Source of the DNA: Kitagawia praeruptora
Lineage: Eukaryota; Streptophyta; Magnoliopsida; Apiales; Apiaceae
NCBI GenBank assembly: GCA_037693485.1
Contig: CM075352.1
Location: 67,830,001-67,894,000, forward strand
DNA: 64,000 bases
Reading direction: 5' to 3'
Each line of letters opens with the position of its first letter. Within the stretch, counting starts at the first letter, position 1. This document shows positions 33,441-45,023 of this stretch, piece after piece. Under the pieces are notes generated by a model. It was not told the DNA's origin, did no database searches, and saw only the letters and a program-made list of their open reading frames with translations. A program made the position numbers and the translations under genes.

Positions 33441-36227
33441 ATGGCTCCTAAAAATACATTCAAGATCCCAATGTTCAACCGAGATCACTACGAAGAATGG
33501 GTTTTCAGAATGAGACTCTACTTGGAGACAGTTAACCCTGAATATCTGGAAGTTCTTGATAAGGGTAAATTTGTTCCAATGGTGGCTATTCCTGCACGTA
33601 CGGAAGGAGGCGAGGTTATACCAGCTCGGTCTGAGCCTAAAAAGGCAGCGGATTTTTCAGAGGCAGACAAGGAGCAAATAGCTTATGATACCTCCGTACG
33701 ACAAACTTTGATGGAATCCCTTGATCATGAAATGTTCAACATAGTCAAAGGTCTGACTACAGCAAAGAATATTTGGGACAAGATAGAAGTTGTCATGGAA
33801 GGATCTGCAGAGGTTAGAAGCAACAAGACACTTATACTCAAGATGGAGTATGACACCTTCAGAATAAGAAAGGGAGAAGGCATAACAGACGTCTATCTAA
33901 GATTCAGTCAGTTGGTATTGGATTTGAATCTGAGAGGTGTTACTCTCCCCATGATTGAGACCAATACGAGATATCTGAGGAACCAGCCAAAGAGCATTGA
34001 ACATAGGGTCTACGCAATCAGAGAAACCAGAGATTTGCATACAACTTCTCTGGAAGAATATTATGGAATTCTAAAGACCTATGAGCTGGAGACGCTTCAA
34101 GATCAAGCATGGGACAATGATTCAAAAGGAAAAGAAACTGCATCAGGATTAGTTGCTGGTGAGGAAGAGTCTAAGAAGGCAATGGTTGCAGCAAAGCCTA
34201 AATCATCACTTGCACCACATCAAGTTGATAATGATGACGAGTGCACATCTAACAGTGATGATGACTACTTCACCCAAGAAGAGCTGGACAACATGGACGA
34301 TAGTGTCGTGGCATACATGGCAAGGAAGTTCAGCAACATGAGATTCAGAAAGAGCAACCGACCACAGAGAAATTCTTCATCTTACTATCGGGCCGCTAGG
34401 GGTGGTGGTAGTTCGTCAGGCTACCAAGGTAAAGGCAAGAATACCAGCTACAAATCTCCTTTGGATTTCAAAATGAAGTTCAAATGCTATAACTGTGGAG
34501 AAGCTGGACACTTTGCTACGGACTGCAAAAAGCCTAAACAGACTTATCCAAAAGAGACATATGAAGCCCTCAAAAGCAAGTATGAATCGCTGGTGAAGGA
34601 AAGACATGGAAAAAGAGCTTTATTAGTAACAGAAGGAAGAGCTTGGGATGATTCAGATGAGGAAGATGTTACTCATGTAGCAAACTTTGCGCTCATGGCT
34701 GAGACATCAGAGGAACCAGAGGGCGTTAAGCAGAATAGAAATAAAGTTATATGGGTGCTAGACAGTGGAGCATCGAGGCATATGACTGGAAACAAGTCCC
34801 TGCTTACAGAGTTGGTTATGAAAGCTGGCCCTTATGTTACCTTTGGAGATGACAGCATAGGTGTGACAAAGGGATATGGCAAACTGAAAACTGGCAATGT
34901 CATCATTGAAGATATTTCCTATGTTGAGGGATTAAAGCACAATTTGTTGAGTATCAGTCAATTCTGTGACAAAGGTTACGAAATTGTCTTCAACAAGAAA
35001 GGTGTATCAATCACTCATATCAAGGAAGGCTCACTGGCTTTGAGAGGAGTTCGAAAGGCAGATCTTTTTGTTGCAGACATGGATTCAGCAAATCAGAATG
35101 AGGTCACCTGTTTCTACAGCAAAGCCTCGGATGATGAAAGCTGGTTATGGCACAAAAAGCTATCTCACTTAAACTTCAAAACGATGAATGCTCTCGCGAG
35201 GCGAGAATTGGTGAGAGATCTACCTCAAATGGAGTTCGCTCCGAAAGGACTCTGTGAAGCTTGTGAAATGGGAAAGTCGAAACGAGCATCGCATAAAAGC
35301 AAAGAAATTTCTAGTATTACTGAGCCTCTGCAACTTCTTCATATGGATTTGTTCGGCCCAGTGAATGTCCTATCTTTGTCTAGGAAAAGATATGCATTGG
35401 TAATCGTAGATGACTTCTCCAAGTATACATGGGTATTGTTCGCAATGACGAAAGACGAAGTACCTTTCCTAATCATTGATCACATCACTCAAATTGAGAA
35501 TGTTTCAACACTTACTGTGAAGACGATTAGATCAGACAATGGCACTGAATTCAAAAACGCAGTGCTGAATGACTTCTGTGTATCTAAGGGAATACGTCGT
35601 CAGTATTCAGCCCCGAGAACTCCACAACAAAATGGAGTAGTTGAAAGGAAGAATAGAACTTTGGTTGAAGCAGCAAGAACTTTGTTGTATGATTCGAAAC
35701 TTCCTCTGTACTTCTGGGCAGAAGCAGTGAGTACCGTGTGTTACACTCAAAATCGATCCTTGATCATAAAAGATAAAGAAAAGACACCATGTGAGCTAAT
35801 GAACGGCAGAAGACCAACAATCAAATACTTTCATGTCTTTGGAGCAAAATGCTATGTACTTATAGATGATGAAAATCTAGGCAAGTTTGCAGCAAAAGCT
35901 CGTGAAGGAATCTTTGTTGGTTACTCCACAGATGTGGTGGTAGCTTATAGGGTGTTCTTAGTGAATGATCGAAAAGTGACTGAAAGCTACAACGTCAGAT
36001 TCGATGATACCAAACTCCCATCAATTTCAAGAGATTCTAGTGAACCTGAGTCCCTAAAATTTCAGAATCTGGACTTAGAAGAACTTGAAGATGAACCTGA
36101 GTTGGTTGTCCCATTAAATGTTCTAAGTGTACGTGAAGAACCTGAGTCTAGTGAACAAGATAATTCTACAAGATCAGGAGAGACTTCTTCAGTACGAACC
36201 GACAACAACTCAGGGGGAAGTAAATAG
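33441..36227 (+). CDS. gag-pol: E3 gag-protease-integrase polyprotein
   Basis: Start chosen at ATG 33441 (MAPKNTFKIP), aligned with gag starts of E1 and E2; an in-frame ATG lies five codons upstream. Gag has the capsid region (WDKIEVVMEGSAEVR), an acidic linker and one CCHC knuckle (CYNCGEAGHFATDC, near 34485). The aspartic protease motif is WVLDSGASRHMTGN (near 34755). The integrase has its HHCC finger (HKKLSHLNFKT ... CEACEMGK) and the D,D,E triad: LLHMDLFGP, RSDNGTEF, QNGVVERKN. It ends at TAG 36225-36227 in a Ser/Glu-rich linker. RT follows in the next frame, overlapping from 36127. Unlike E1 and E2, gag and protease are in one frame, and the second zinc-knuckle region of gag is absent. 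Confidence 0.93.
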   Translation: MAPKNTFKIPMFNRDHYEEWVFRMRLYLETVNPEYLEVLDKGKFVPMVAIPARTEGGEVIPARSEPKKAADFSEADKEQIAYDTSVRQTLMESLDHEMFNIVKGLTTAKNIWDKIEVVMEGSAEVRSNKTLILKMEYDTFRIRKGEGITDVYLRFSQLVLDLNLRGVTLPMIETNTRYLRNQPKSIEHRVYAIRETRDLHTTSLEEYYGILKTYELETLQDQAWDNDSKGKETASGLVAGEEESKKAMVAAKPKSSLAPHQVDNDDECTSNSDDDYFTQEELDNMDDSVVAYMARKFSNMRFRKSNRPQRNSSSYYRAARGGGSSSGYQGKGKNTSYKSPLDFKMKFKCYNCGEAGHFATDCKKPKQTYPKETYEALKSKYESLVKERHGKRALLVTEGRAWDDSDEEDVTHVANFALMAETSEEPEGVKQNRNKVIWVLDSGASRHMTGNKSLLTELVMKAGPYVTFGDDSIGVTKGYGKLKTGNVIIEDISYVEGLKHNLLSISQFCDKGYEIVFNKKGVSITHIKEGSLALRGVRKADLFVADMDSANQNEVTCFYSKASDDESWLWHKKLSHLNFKTMNALARRELVRDLPQMEFAPKGLCEACEMGKSKRASHKSKEISSITEPLQLLHMDLFGPVNVLSLSRKRYALVIVDDFSKYTWVLFAMTKDEVPFLIIDHITQIENVSTLTVKTIRSDNGTEFKNAVLNDFCVSKGIRRQYSAPRTPQQNGVVERKNRTLVEAARTLLYDSKLPLYFWAEAVSTVCYTQNRSLIIKDKEKTPCELMNGRRPTIKYFHVFGAKCYVLIDDENLGKFAAKAREGIFVGYSTDVVVAYRVFLVNDRKVTESYNVRFDDTKLPSISRDSSEPESLKFQNLDLEELEDEPELVVPLNVLSVREEPESSEQDNSTRSGETSSVRTDNNSGGSK

Positions 36228-38037
36228 CAGCTCAAGGACTACTGTTCAAGGCTCGAGTCGAGTTGACTCTAGTTCTGTAGGAGCTGGCACTAACTCAGGG
36301 GGAGTTAGTGAAAATAATCAAAGTAGTCAGCACCACAACTCAGAAAGTCAAGCTGAATCATCAAGACAATTTCCAAGAGAACGGGTATGGAATAGAAACC
36401 ATCCGTTTGAATTAATTATTGGTGATCCAGATGCTGGTGTGTCTACTAGAAGATCCGCAAGAGCTGACCTGGCTAATATTTGCTTATATTCTGGGTTCTT
36501 ATCCAAGCTTGAACCTAAAGAAATAGAAGAAGCTCTTGGTGATGCTGATTGGGTGATTGCAATGCAAGAGGAACTCAATCAGTTTGAAAGGCAGAAAGTT
36601 TGGAAACTGGTACCCCGACCAAAGAACAAATCAGTAATTGGAGCTAGGTGGGTATTCAGAAATAAAATGGATGAAAACGGACTTGTAACTCGAAACAAGG
36701 CTCGTTTGGTTGCAAAAGGTTATTCTCAGCGAGAAGGAATTGATTATGATGAGACCTATGCACCGGTTGCAAGACTTGAGGCAATCAGGATGTTCTTGGC
36801 ATTTGCAGCACATAAGAACTTCAATGTTTTTCAGATGGATGTGAAAAGTGCCTTCCTGAACGGAGAGTTAGAAGAAGAGGTGTATCTGGAACAGCCGCCT
36901 GGCTTCATTGATCCAGAACTTGTAGATTTTGTGTATCTTCTCTTCAAATCTGTCTATGGCCTCAAGCAATCCCCAAGATGTTGGTATGAAACCCTATCCG
37001 TATTCTTAATTGAAAGTGGTTTTACTAGGGGAGTAATTGACAAAACATTGTTCTATAAGAATGTGAAGAATGATTTAATACTTGTTCAAGTCTATGTGGA
37101 CGATATTATCTTCGGGTCATCTAATGAGCGCTTGTGCGAGAAATTTGCTAAGCTAATGCAAGAGAAATACGAGATGAGCATGATGGGAGAGCTGTCCTTC
37201 TTCCTTGGATTACAGATCAGTCAGAGAAAAGATGGTATCTTTATCTGTCAATCCAAGTACGTCAGAGATTTACTCAAGAAGTACAATCTAGAAGATGCAT
37301 CAGCAGCTAAGACTCCCATGGCAACAGCTACGAAGCTTGATGAAGACAAATCAGGTAAACCAGTTGACATCACAAGCTATCGAGGTATGATTGGCTCACT
37401 TCTCTATTTAACTGCAAGTAGACCCGATATAATGTTCGCGACTTGTTTATGTGCAAGATTCCAAGCGGATCCTAGAGAATCACATCTCATAGCCGTCAAA
37501 AGAATTTTTAGGTATCTAAAGGGCACACCAAATCTAGGGATTTGGTACCCAAGAGATACAGGTTTTAATCTAATTGGCTATTCGGATTCAGACTATGAAG
37601 GTTGCAGGATTGATAGGAAAAGCACATCTGGTGCTTGTCAATTTCTTGGTAGAAGATTGGTGTCCAGGCAAAGTAAAAAGCAACATACAGTATCTACTTC
37701 TACTGCTGAAGCTGAGTACATTGCTGCTGGAAGCTGTGTAGCTCAAATACTGTGGATGAGGAACCAATTGAAGGATTATGGCATGGAGCACAAGAAAATT
37801 CCAATTATGTGTGACAACACAAGTGCCATTGCCATAACCAACAATCCTGTAGATCACATCAGAACCAAGCACATCGACATCAGGTATCACTTCATAAGAG
37901 AACATGTTGAGGAGGGGACTGTGGAGCTACATTTTGTGCCCACAATGCAACAAATTGCAGATATATTCACCAAACCTCTTGATGAAGTAACATTCAATAG
38001 ATTGGTTGGTGAATTGGGAATGCTTAACACAAGTTAG
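36200..38037 (+). CDS. pol: E3 reverse transcriptase and RNase H (frame-shifted from integrase)
   Basis: Continues pol in the +1 frame; open from 36127 but homologous sequence starts near 36200. RT shows WVIAMQEELNQFERQKVW, NKARLVAKGYSQ, FQMDVKSAFLNGELEEEVY with the first catalytic Asp, YGLKQSPRCWYE and the YVDDIIFG box (near 37095-37118). RNase H has GYSDSDYEG, STAEAEYIAAG, DNTSAIAI and KHIDIRYHFIREH, ending LGMLNTS at 38037. Every motif is intact. The only defect is the frame break in the linker around 36200-36227, near a GGGGGA run, so a single-base change, a sequencing error or a recoding site are all possible; simple mutation is likeliest. Confidence 0.93.
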
Positions 38038-39621
38038 TAAAGCCTTCTATCTGTAAAATCCATGTTTATGTTTGTATATGCAAGCTACTTAATCATTATG
38101 TGCTTAGACTTTAAAATGCCTAATTAATGATTGTTATAGGGTGCATATAGTGTCATTTTACATGAATTCATTGTGTTTTAAGTGTCTTTTATAGCACAAA
38201 TCTTTGAATTTATGCTTGTTAGATTGCATGATCATAGGGGGAGTTAAATTCATAATATTCTAAATTTTGCATGATTTTTAGATGAATTTACCTATGTTTT
38301 TCATGTAATTAGAGGCCTTAGAATTATCAAGGAATGTTTTAATTATGTCATATATTAAAATCCTTGAATTGATATTTATATTAATTTGGCAATATTAAGT
38401 GTTGAGTTTTTCAAGAAGAATTGTCAAATTATTCTAAGTATCTTCAAAATTTTGAGTTAGTCTCTATCTCGAAACTCATCTCGAAATTCCACTTGGATTT
38501 CTATTTGAGCTTCCAGAGTGAAGTTTTGAAAATTCTAAGTCTGGGAAGTATTTCGAGTTAGTCCCTATCTCGAAATTCGACTTAAGATTCAAATTCGAGT
38601 TACCAGTGTGCCTATTTCTTTCTTCAAAATATTCCAATCTTACTGGGGATATTTTTTTGAAAGATCAAGTCTGAGAGAATAACTTCGAGTTAGTCTCTAT
38701 CTCGAAACTCAACTCGAATTTCGACTTGATGTTCGAGATAGAGTTCTCAGTTGGTTAAGGGAATTTTTCGAGTTACTCCTAACTCGAAACTTATCTCGAA
38801 ATTCTACTTGAAGTTCGAGATAGGTATTCCATGGTGGTTTTTGCTGTTTAAATGGTCTTTACTGATTAAATGGTTCAAGTGTTCGAGTTAACCTATCTCG
38901 AAATTCATCTCGAAGTTCGACTTGATAACATTTCGAGATAGACTTTGACTTAAAATGTTCGAGATAGAGTTCGACTTAGGTTCTCCCTGTATGTACTTAG
39001 TGTTTTCATTCTTTTTAACAGGGACACTTTTGTCATTTCACAATCATGCCTATATATACATCTCTAACTCGATCCATTCATTCACTTTTACCTAATTCAG
39101 TTTTACAGCAGCCTCCATATACATACAGGCGATTTCGACTTACAAACCACTGTTCGTGATTTTTGTGACTAAACTCATACAGATCTCGAATTAATGCCCG
39201 ATTTTTGACTGCCATTATTTGAGTGATTAGTAATATCTGAGTTTGTGTGTTTGTGTATCTGTTCTTCCTCGATATATATACACACACCACTTCACAGACA
39301 TATACACACGATTTCACTGGTGTATACACACATAACTTCACTGATTTCACTGATATAATTGGTTGTTGTTATTCGCCTCTCAGTGATTGTTGTTTATATC
39401 CCATAGTTTAATTTCTCAGATTGCTTTTGGTTTTCTCGATAAATTGAAAGGGATAAAACTGTGAATTTGTTAATTACTTGTTTATATTCCGTAGTTTGAT
39501 TTCTCGAAGTGATTCTTGGTATTCACAAAAGAAATTAAAAGGGCTATAACTGTGATTTCTTTAATTAATTGTTTTTCAAAAAATAATATCACATTTGTTA
39601 AGGAAAAACATTTTAATTAAA
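38038..39621 (+). other. E3 spacer between pol and env-like ORF with repeat arrays
   Basis: No gene supported. At 38231-38243 there is a polypurine-like ATAGGGGGAG. At 38454-38981 an irregular array of CTATCTCGAAA, CTCGAAATTCGACTTG and TTCGAGATAG words occurs. At 39393-39571 there are two tandem units of about 88-90 bp, roughly 70% alike by eye. The array words pair with each other in opposite orientations. Confidence 0.78.
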
Positions 39622-42600
39622 ATGGCTCACCAATTTTCACTTGCTAAAAACAATTTTTATAATATTTCTACGGAAATTGGTGATCAACTCCCGCGCTTTA
39701 AGTTTTGGATACGATTTCTCAATTTGTACTCCAAAGCTAGCCATGCTTTTACTGCTAAACCTACACTAGTACATGATGCTTTACAGCAATTATGGACTAG
39801 TGCGGTTACTTTTGGGAGCAAAACAACCCCTTATGGTTTCAGGTTTACCATAGCGGGTCAGGAATATGAGGTGACTGAAGAAATTGTCAACAGGGTTCTG
39901 GAATTCCCGATAAAAGATGCTTATGATCCAGAACCTACAGCTGCAGAACGCCTCAGTTTCTTTGAAGAAATAGGATGTTATACTCCGACTGGCCGGATCA
40001 CTGGAAACATCCAAAAACAATTCTTTCATGTGGAATGGAATTACTTTTTCGAGGCTATCACAAAATGTTTTCGGGCACGTGAAAAAGATTTTCATCAAAT
40101 TCCAATTCCCATGCAAAACTTTGGAATTGCCCTAGCAAGAGAACTGGATATAAATTATGGACGCATAGTTCTCTCTGAGATAGTGGGTGTAATGGGATCT
40201 CCTGCAAGCAGAGACCTCAACACAACAGATGTTGTCTGCTGGTTTCCTCGGTTCTTACAGATGCTGATAAATGATTTAATACCGAAGGATGCTCTTGCTG
40301 TTAGACAGAGTTTTGCCAGAAGTCCAACATCTGCACCGCTAGGGATGGGCACTAAGTCACTTTCAACAATTGATAATCAGGATAAACATCAAGGTAAACC
40401 AATGTCAATTCCTGAAAACATTCAACTGTGGCTTAAATATGATGCAGGAGTTACCACTTTGGCGGAATCATCGCAAGTTTCATCATATGCTCAGAATCTG
40501 TCTGCTCATGCTGAGGCATTTGAAGGGATTCCTGATGAGCAGAGCGATGACGAACAAGGTAATGAATCAGGTAATCTCTCTTTGCATACTACTCATTCCT
40601 CTTCCTATGTATCTGATTCCGGAACCCAAGAGACTGCTAGCCCGCAGGATCTATCCCAGGGTGAGAGCCATATTTCTGAGTCTGTCATACATTCTTATTC
40701 TCGTTCACCCCTGTCACCGGAATCCAGACAGCCAGCACATGTAAATGTAGGATATGATGAGGAGAGTGACCCCGAAGAGCAGCCTCTTACTCGAAAGAAA
40801 GCCAAATTTTCTCATGCTGCTACTTCTAAACCTCAGTCAAACCCTAGTGTGTCACACGCAACCACTTCACCTCATAAGAGTGGTTCTCCCCTTGAACAAT
40901 CTGCACATAGGGATTTTGGTGAGGATTATGTACCTCTTGAAGATACTGTTGCTTCAAAAGGACATGAAGCTTTAAAAGCTTCAGCCGTACCTTCACCGGT
41001 ACGTACTGATGCTGCAAAGAGGATCGGTTCTGATGTTGTACAAGAACACTTTGTAGCCTCTCAGCCTGAGATTCCAACTCAGGAACCAACAGAAATTGAT
41101 CCCATAACTGCCAATTATATTGCTTATCCAGTTTCTGCAGGTACTGCTTCATACTTTGGATCAATCATTGAAGACATACACGAGCGTGAGACAGGGAGTG
41201 TGTGTGAGAGGTTAGGGAGAGAGGGACCTTCATTTTTAAGGCCCGAAACCGAGCGCCAAATACTAACAGAACGAGTATTAGAGCGAGGTCACCTAAACCA
41301 AACACCGTCCTTTAACATTGAAAATCTTGATACACGTATGACTTCTATGGAAAATCAGATGAAGCATTTCGGGCAGACGATGGGGCAGTTAGGGATTAAC
41401 ATTGGAAACAATCAAAGGGCTCTTGATGACTACGCAGCACGAATGGCAAGTCAAGCTACAGCGTTTAATGTTTTGACAAACAAGGTAAATGACTTGGGCC
41501 ATGCTGGTGGTCTCTTGGGAAACACTCTGAATGAGAGGATGGGAGCAATGGAGACTACAATGGATACACTGGCTGTGGAGATCAGTAGAGTGATGTTCGC
41601 AATCAGAAGTTTTGTGCCCCCAGAGTGTTTCGAGCCGCAACAACCTCCCCCCGATGGTGGTGCTAGTGGAGCAGGAGTCTCTGGTTCTGGTTTTGGAGGT
41701 TCTTATGCAGCTGGTGGATCTGAAGACCAAGGTGGAGTTCAGGATAACTCACCTAAGAGGGAGAGTGGAAAGGAGACGAGACAGCAGGCAGTTCATATCG
41801 AAGAAATTGAAGAACATGCTGATCTTGTCAAGGAAATAGAAATTGAGCCGTCTATTGATGAAGAGGCTCTGAGGAGGAGAAAGGGTAAAGCAATAGCGAT
41901 TGAGCAAGATGAGCCATTCGTTGACCTGAGTCATCAGGAAACAGTACAGAAGGCACATGACTCAGATTCTGATATGGAAGACATACCTTTGGAACATGCT
42001 ATAAAGTGATCTTTGAAGGATCAAGGTGGTGGTGCTGGGATGTCTTTCGGAATGCCTGAAGAAGTTACTGTTGATGAGGAAACCCTTAAGTCTCAACAGT
42101 TAGCCTTGGAACAAGCTGAGTTCTTTAAAATGAAGATGATGCAAGACAGTGCTGCGTTTCTAGAAAAGAAAGTGGAGCTACAAGGGAAGCAGTACGATTA
42201 TGAGCTTGCAAGGCTAGCTAATCCTCAAGTTGATCTGGACAATAGAAGGATAGGGCAGAAGTGGGATGAAGCAAGGAAGATAATGATGGGACCCTGTGCG
42301 AAAGGAGTTCATAACAAGGAGGCAGATGATCTGTTCTACAACCTAAATTTGCAGAATCCAATGACTGCGGACTACATGAGTGCATTAAAGAGATTAATTT
42401 CTAAAGTCAGGGTTGGATACAATGCAACGCTTAAGGAGTGGCAGGTTATATTGTCTTTGACAGAAGGAGTCCAAATGTCTTTCCTATATGTGGATGACCA
42501 ATTCACAACGAGAAGATCTGCGTCAGAGTTGTTCTTGCTAGCAACAAAAATTCAATACTCTCAATCTGAGAAGCTAAGCATTCTGTATAGGGATCAGTTA

Positions 42601-43620
42601 ATGCAGCTAGCAGAGGACAAGGGTCCAGAATTCTCAGCATATCCTAATGTTGTCCGGATGGTAGTTGACAGGAAAATGAAGAGGGTTAGCATGGAGGAAA
42701 AGGATTTAATGGAACTTTCAGTGGAATCTATTAAGGCCGTCTGTAGACAAATGATGAGTAAGGGATTCGCTTCTGAGCTTAAAGATAAATCAGTGAAGAT
42801 CATTGAAAGTGTCATATTCAAGAAGAGCAATGAGGTGTGGAAGTGTGATATCATTGCTCCAAACCCTCTTGATAGCGTGAAGATTGAGCCGGAGCTGATA
42901 GAAAAGAAATGGAATATTCTTCAAGCTATGAAGAATGTAGATGAAGCTCTGACTCTTCCTTCTGGAGAACTGGAACAAGGAGAGATAAGGGAGACAGTTG
43001 GCGTTCCAGGAAAAGATAGTGTATACTGGATACATGCTTTTGCTGATGATACAGCTGATGCCTTAGTATTCATAGATGCAGACCAGAATCAAACACTCTT
43101 GCATATGAGTAGAAAATGGCTGCTACAGACTCAAGATGCTGCATTTCTGGAGAAAGTGTTATTTGTGTTCAAATGGGACGAAGTGGAAGATAAGTATGTG
43201 GAAGAAAAGCAGAGACTCATGAGTTACCTATTTGAAGTAGTAGTGGAAAAGAAGCGAATGGAGCAAGATGCGGCTAGTGTCCACAATACTAACCGTGTCA
43301 AGGGCTATCCCAAAATGATCTATTGTCAGTTTAAAGCTGATAAAGCACATTAGAAACCTCAGCTTATAATGAAGAACTTTGAGGACATTCCAAAGTTCAG
43401 GACTACTCAGGAGGTGAACAAACTCAGAAGGCTTTTCAAACATCCTTACCCAGAGCCCAAGAATCCTCTAGAAATGGAAGCTGTAAGTCTGTTGAATGCT
43501 AGGTGGGAGCAGCTTCACGATCCAGTGTACAAGAAAGAACAGCAGCAGAAGGAGAAGCGCAAAAGGCAGAAAGAAGAGAAAGACCAAGCTGCTGAAGCTA
43601 GGAAGAGGAAACGGAATTAG
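39622..43620 (+). pseudogene. E3 env-like ORF, about 1,332 codons with two in-frame stops
   Basis: ATG at 39622 (MAHQFSLAKN). One frame runs to TAG 43618-43620 and is broken only by TGA 42007-42009 and TAG 43351-43353. The N-terminal ~220 residues share a domain with E1 and E2 (FWIRFLNLYSKASHAF, VHDALQQLW, WFPRFLQMLINDL). Then come Ser/Pro-rich disorder, a heptad-like coiled coil (RMTSMENQMKHFGQTMGQLG), a Gly-rich patch, an acidic region and a basic RRRKGKA. After the first stop a second helical module of about 445 residues follows, then a Lys/Arg-rich tail (KRQKEEK ... RKRKRN) resembling a nuclear-localisation signal. I see no signal peptide or transmembrane segment. The 804-residue first part may be translated alone. 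Confidence 0.85.
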
Positions 43621-43951
43621 GGTTAAAGGTCAGAGTGGTGTGAACTTGAAGTTGGAAAAACTTCATGTCTTTCGGTTGCTTTAACTCACTTGAGGAAAAT
43701 TCACCTTAGAGTGAATCCAATAAGGTGATATAAGTTTGACTAAAAGATATGAAATAATCCAGGTGATAGGAATCATTCAAATGATCTTTAATTCGAGGTT
43801 CGAATTCTGTTTCTAGTTTAAGTTCTTTGTATTGTTTTCAAGTACTTTTCAATTGTATATTTTTCAAGACTGTAATGTTAATTATCTTTTCTCGTCTCAT
43901 TGTTTAGTTGAGTTATCCTTCATTAATTTGAATGTCATTGTTAGACAATCA
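43621..43951 (+). other. E3 3' untranslated stretch
   Basis: 330 bases between the env-like stop and the polypurine tract, AT-rich, with no supported gene. Confidence 0.7.
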
Positions 43952-43964
43952 AATAGGGGGAGAT
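43952..43964 (+). other. E3 polypurine tract
   Basis: AATAGGGGGAGAT directly before the 3' LTR. Confidence 0.87.
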
Positions 43965-45023
43965 TGAAAGGAAGAGTGTGTAAACTTGTAACACTATAAC
44001 TAATGTAACTCAATTAAAGGAAAAGATACTTAACCAGAAGACAATCAAGAACAAGAAGTCACAAGAAATCAACACTAAATGAAGACAAGGTAATTGATAC
44101 AATTGAACATGTTAACTATGATCAAGCCAAGAAGAAATCATTGATAGAAGTTCAAGTCAAAGTTGTTCATGCCTCAGTGATTTGAGAAATCGAGAATCAA
44201 GATCATAACTATCAGTATCAACAAGACCAATTGATTTCAAGTGAACAAGAAGGAAAGCGAATATTGGAAAGCCACGTTACTAAGTGAATATGGTAATTTA
44301 TTCAAGAAGCAGAAACACTATCAATACTAGTCATTTATGAACCAGACCAGTGCATCAAGTGTCAGGACATTGATAGCAAGTTTATGTCAGTAATAAAGAT
44401 CCATGTTCAAGAGCTTGCTGAAGAATAAAGAAGACATGAAGATATCACAAGTTCAAGATGTGCATTGAAGTTTCAAGTTGAATACCAGAATATTTTCTAA
44501 GTACTAAATATTCTAGATGACCAAGTAGAATATTTCTAAGTAGAAGTTCTACTTAGAAATTCGAGATGGCTAAGTAGAAATTCTCAAGTAGAAGTTCTAC
44601 TTAGAGTGCAGCTTCAACATGACACATGGCATCTTCTGATTGGCAGATTTCCAAGCTTTCAAGATAAGGCAAGATTTATGTGGACATCATTGGGCCACGT
44701 ATATCTTAGTCTTTGAAGACTACAGGACATAGATTACATGTAGTATAAATAGAAGTACTTGTGCAATGTTTTATTTTAGTTAGCAATATTTGAGGAAAAC
44801 ACAAGAAAAAGAGAGAGAGTGCTTTCACAGAGCTTAGTATCATTCACTTCTCTCTGAACTTCTGTTATACTTTGTAATGAATGTTGTAGCAACCATTTCA
44901 AGTTATATATAAGAAATATATTCCTTGAATCTGCGTGTTCATTTATTGCATCGTATTTATTGCTTCTCATATTCGAAAAGTTGTATTCACCCCCCCCCCT
45001 CTACAACACATTTGGACCTAACA
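43965..45023 (+). repeat. E3 3' LTR (1059 bp)
   Basis: Nearly identical to the 5' LTR. A longer C-run at about 44990-44999 explains most of the length difference. It is followed by E2 gag. Confidence 0.93.

Larger units (their letters stand above)
31707..45023 (+). mobile_element. E3: young, nearly intact Sirevirus-type Ty1/copia retrotransposon (13.3 kb)
   Basis: LTRs of 1055 and 1059 bp (TGAAAGG ... GGACCTAACA) differ at only about six positions plus a C-run by eye. Met primer-binding site, gag-pol with all catalytic motifs, a 1.6-kb spacer, a 1,332-codon env-like frame and a polypurine tract are all present. Only three lesions are visible in coding sequence. The five bases flanking each end (GTCAT and AGGTT) do not match, unlike every other element here. 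Confidence 0.93.

Noticed and set aside
42007..43353. Programmed stop-codon readthrough in the E3 env-like ORF
   Set aside because: The bases after TGA (TCT TTG) and TAG (AAA CCT) are not a recognised readthrough context. Simple nonsense mutations are likelier.
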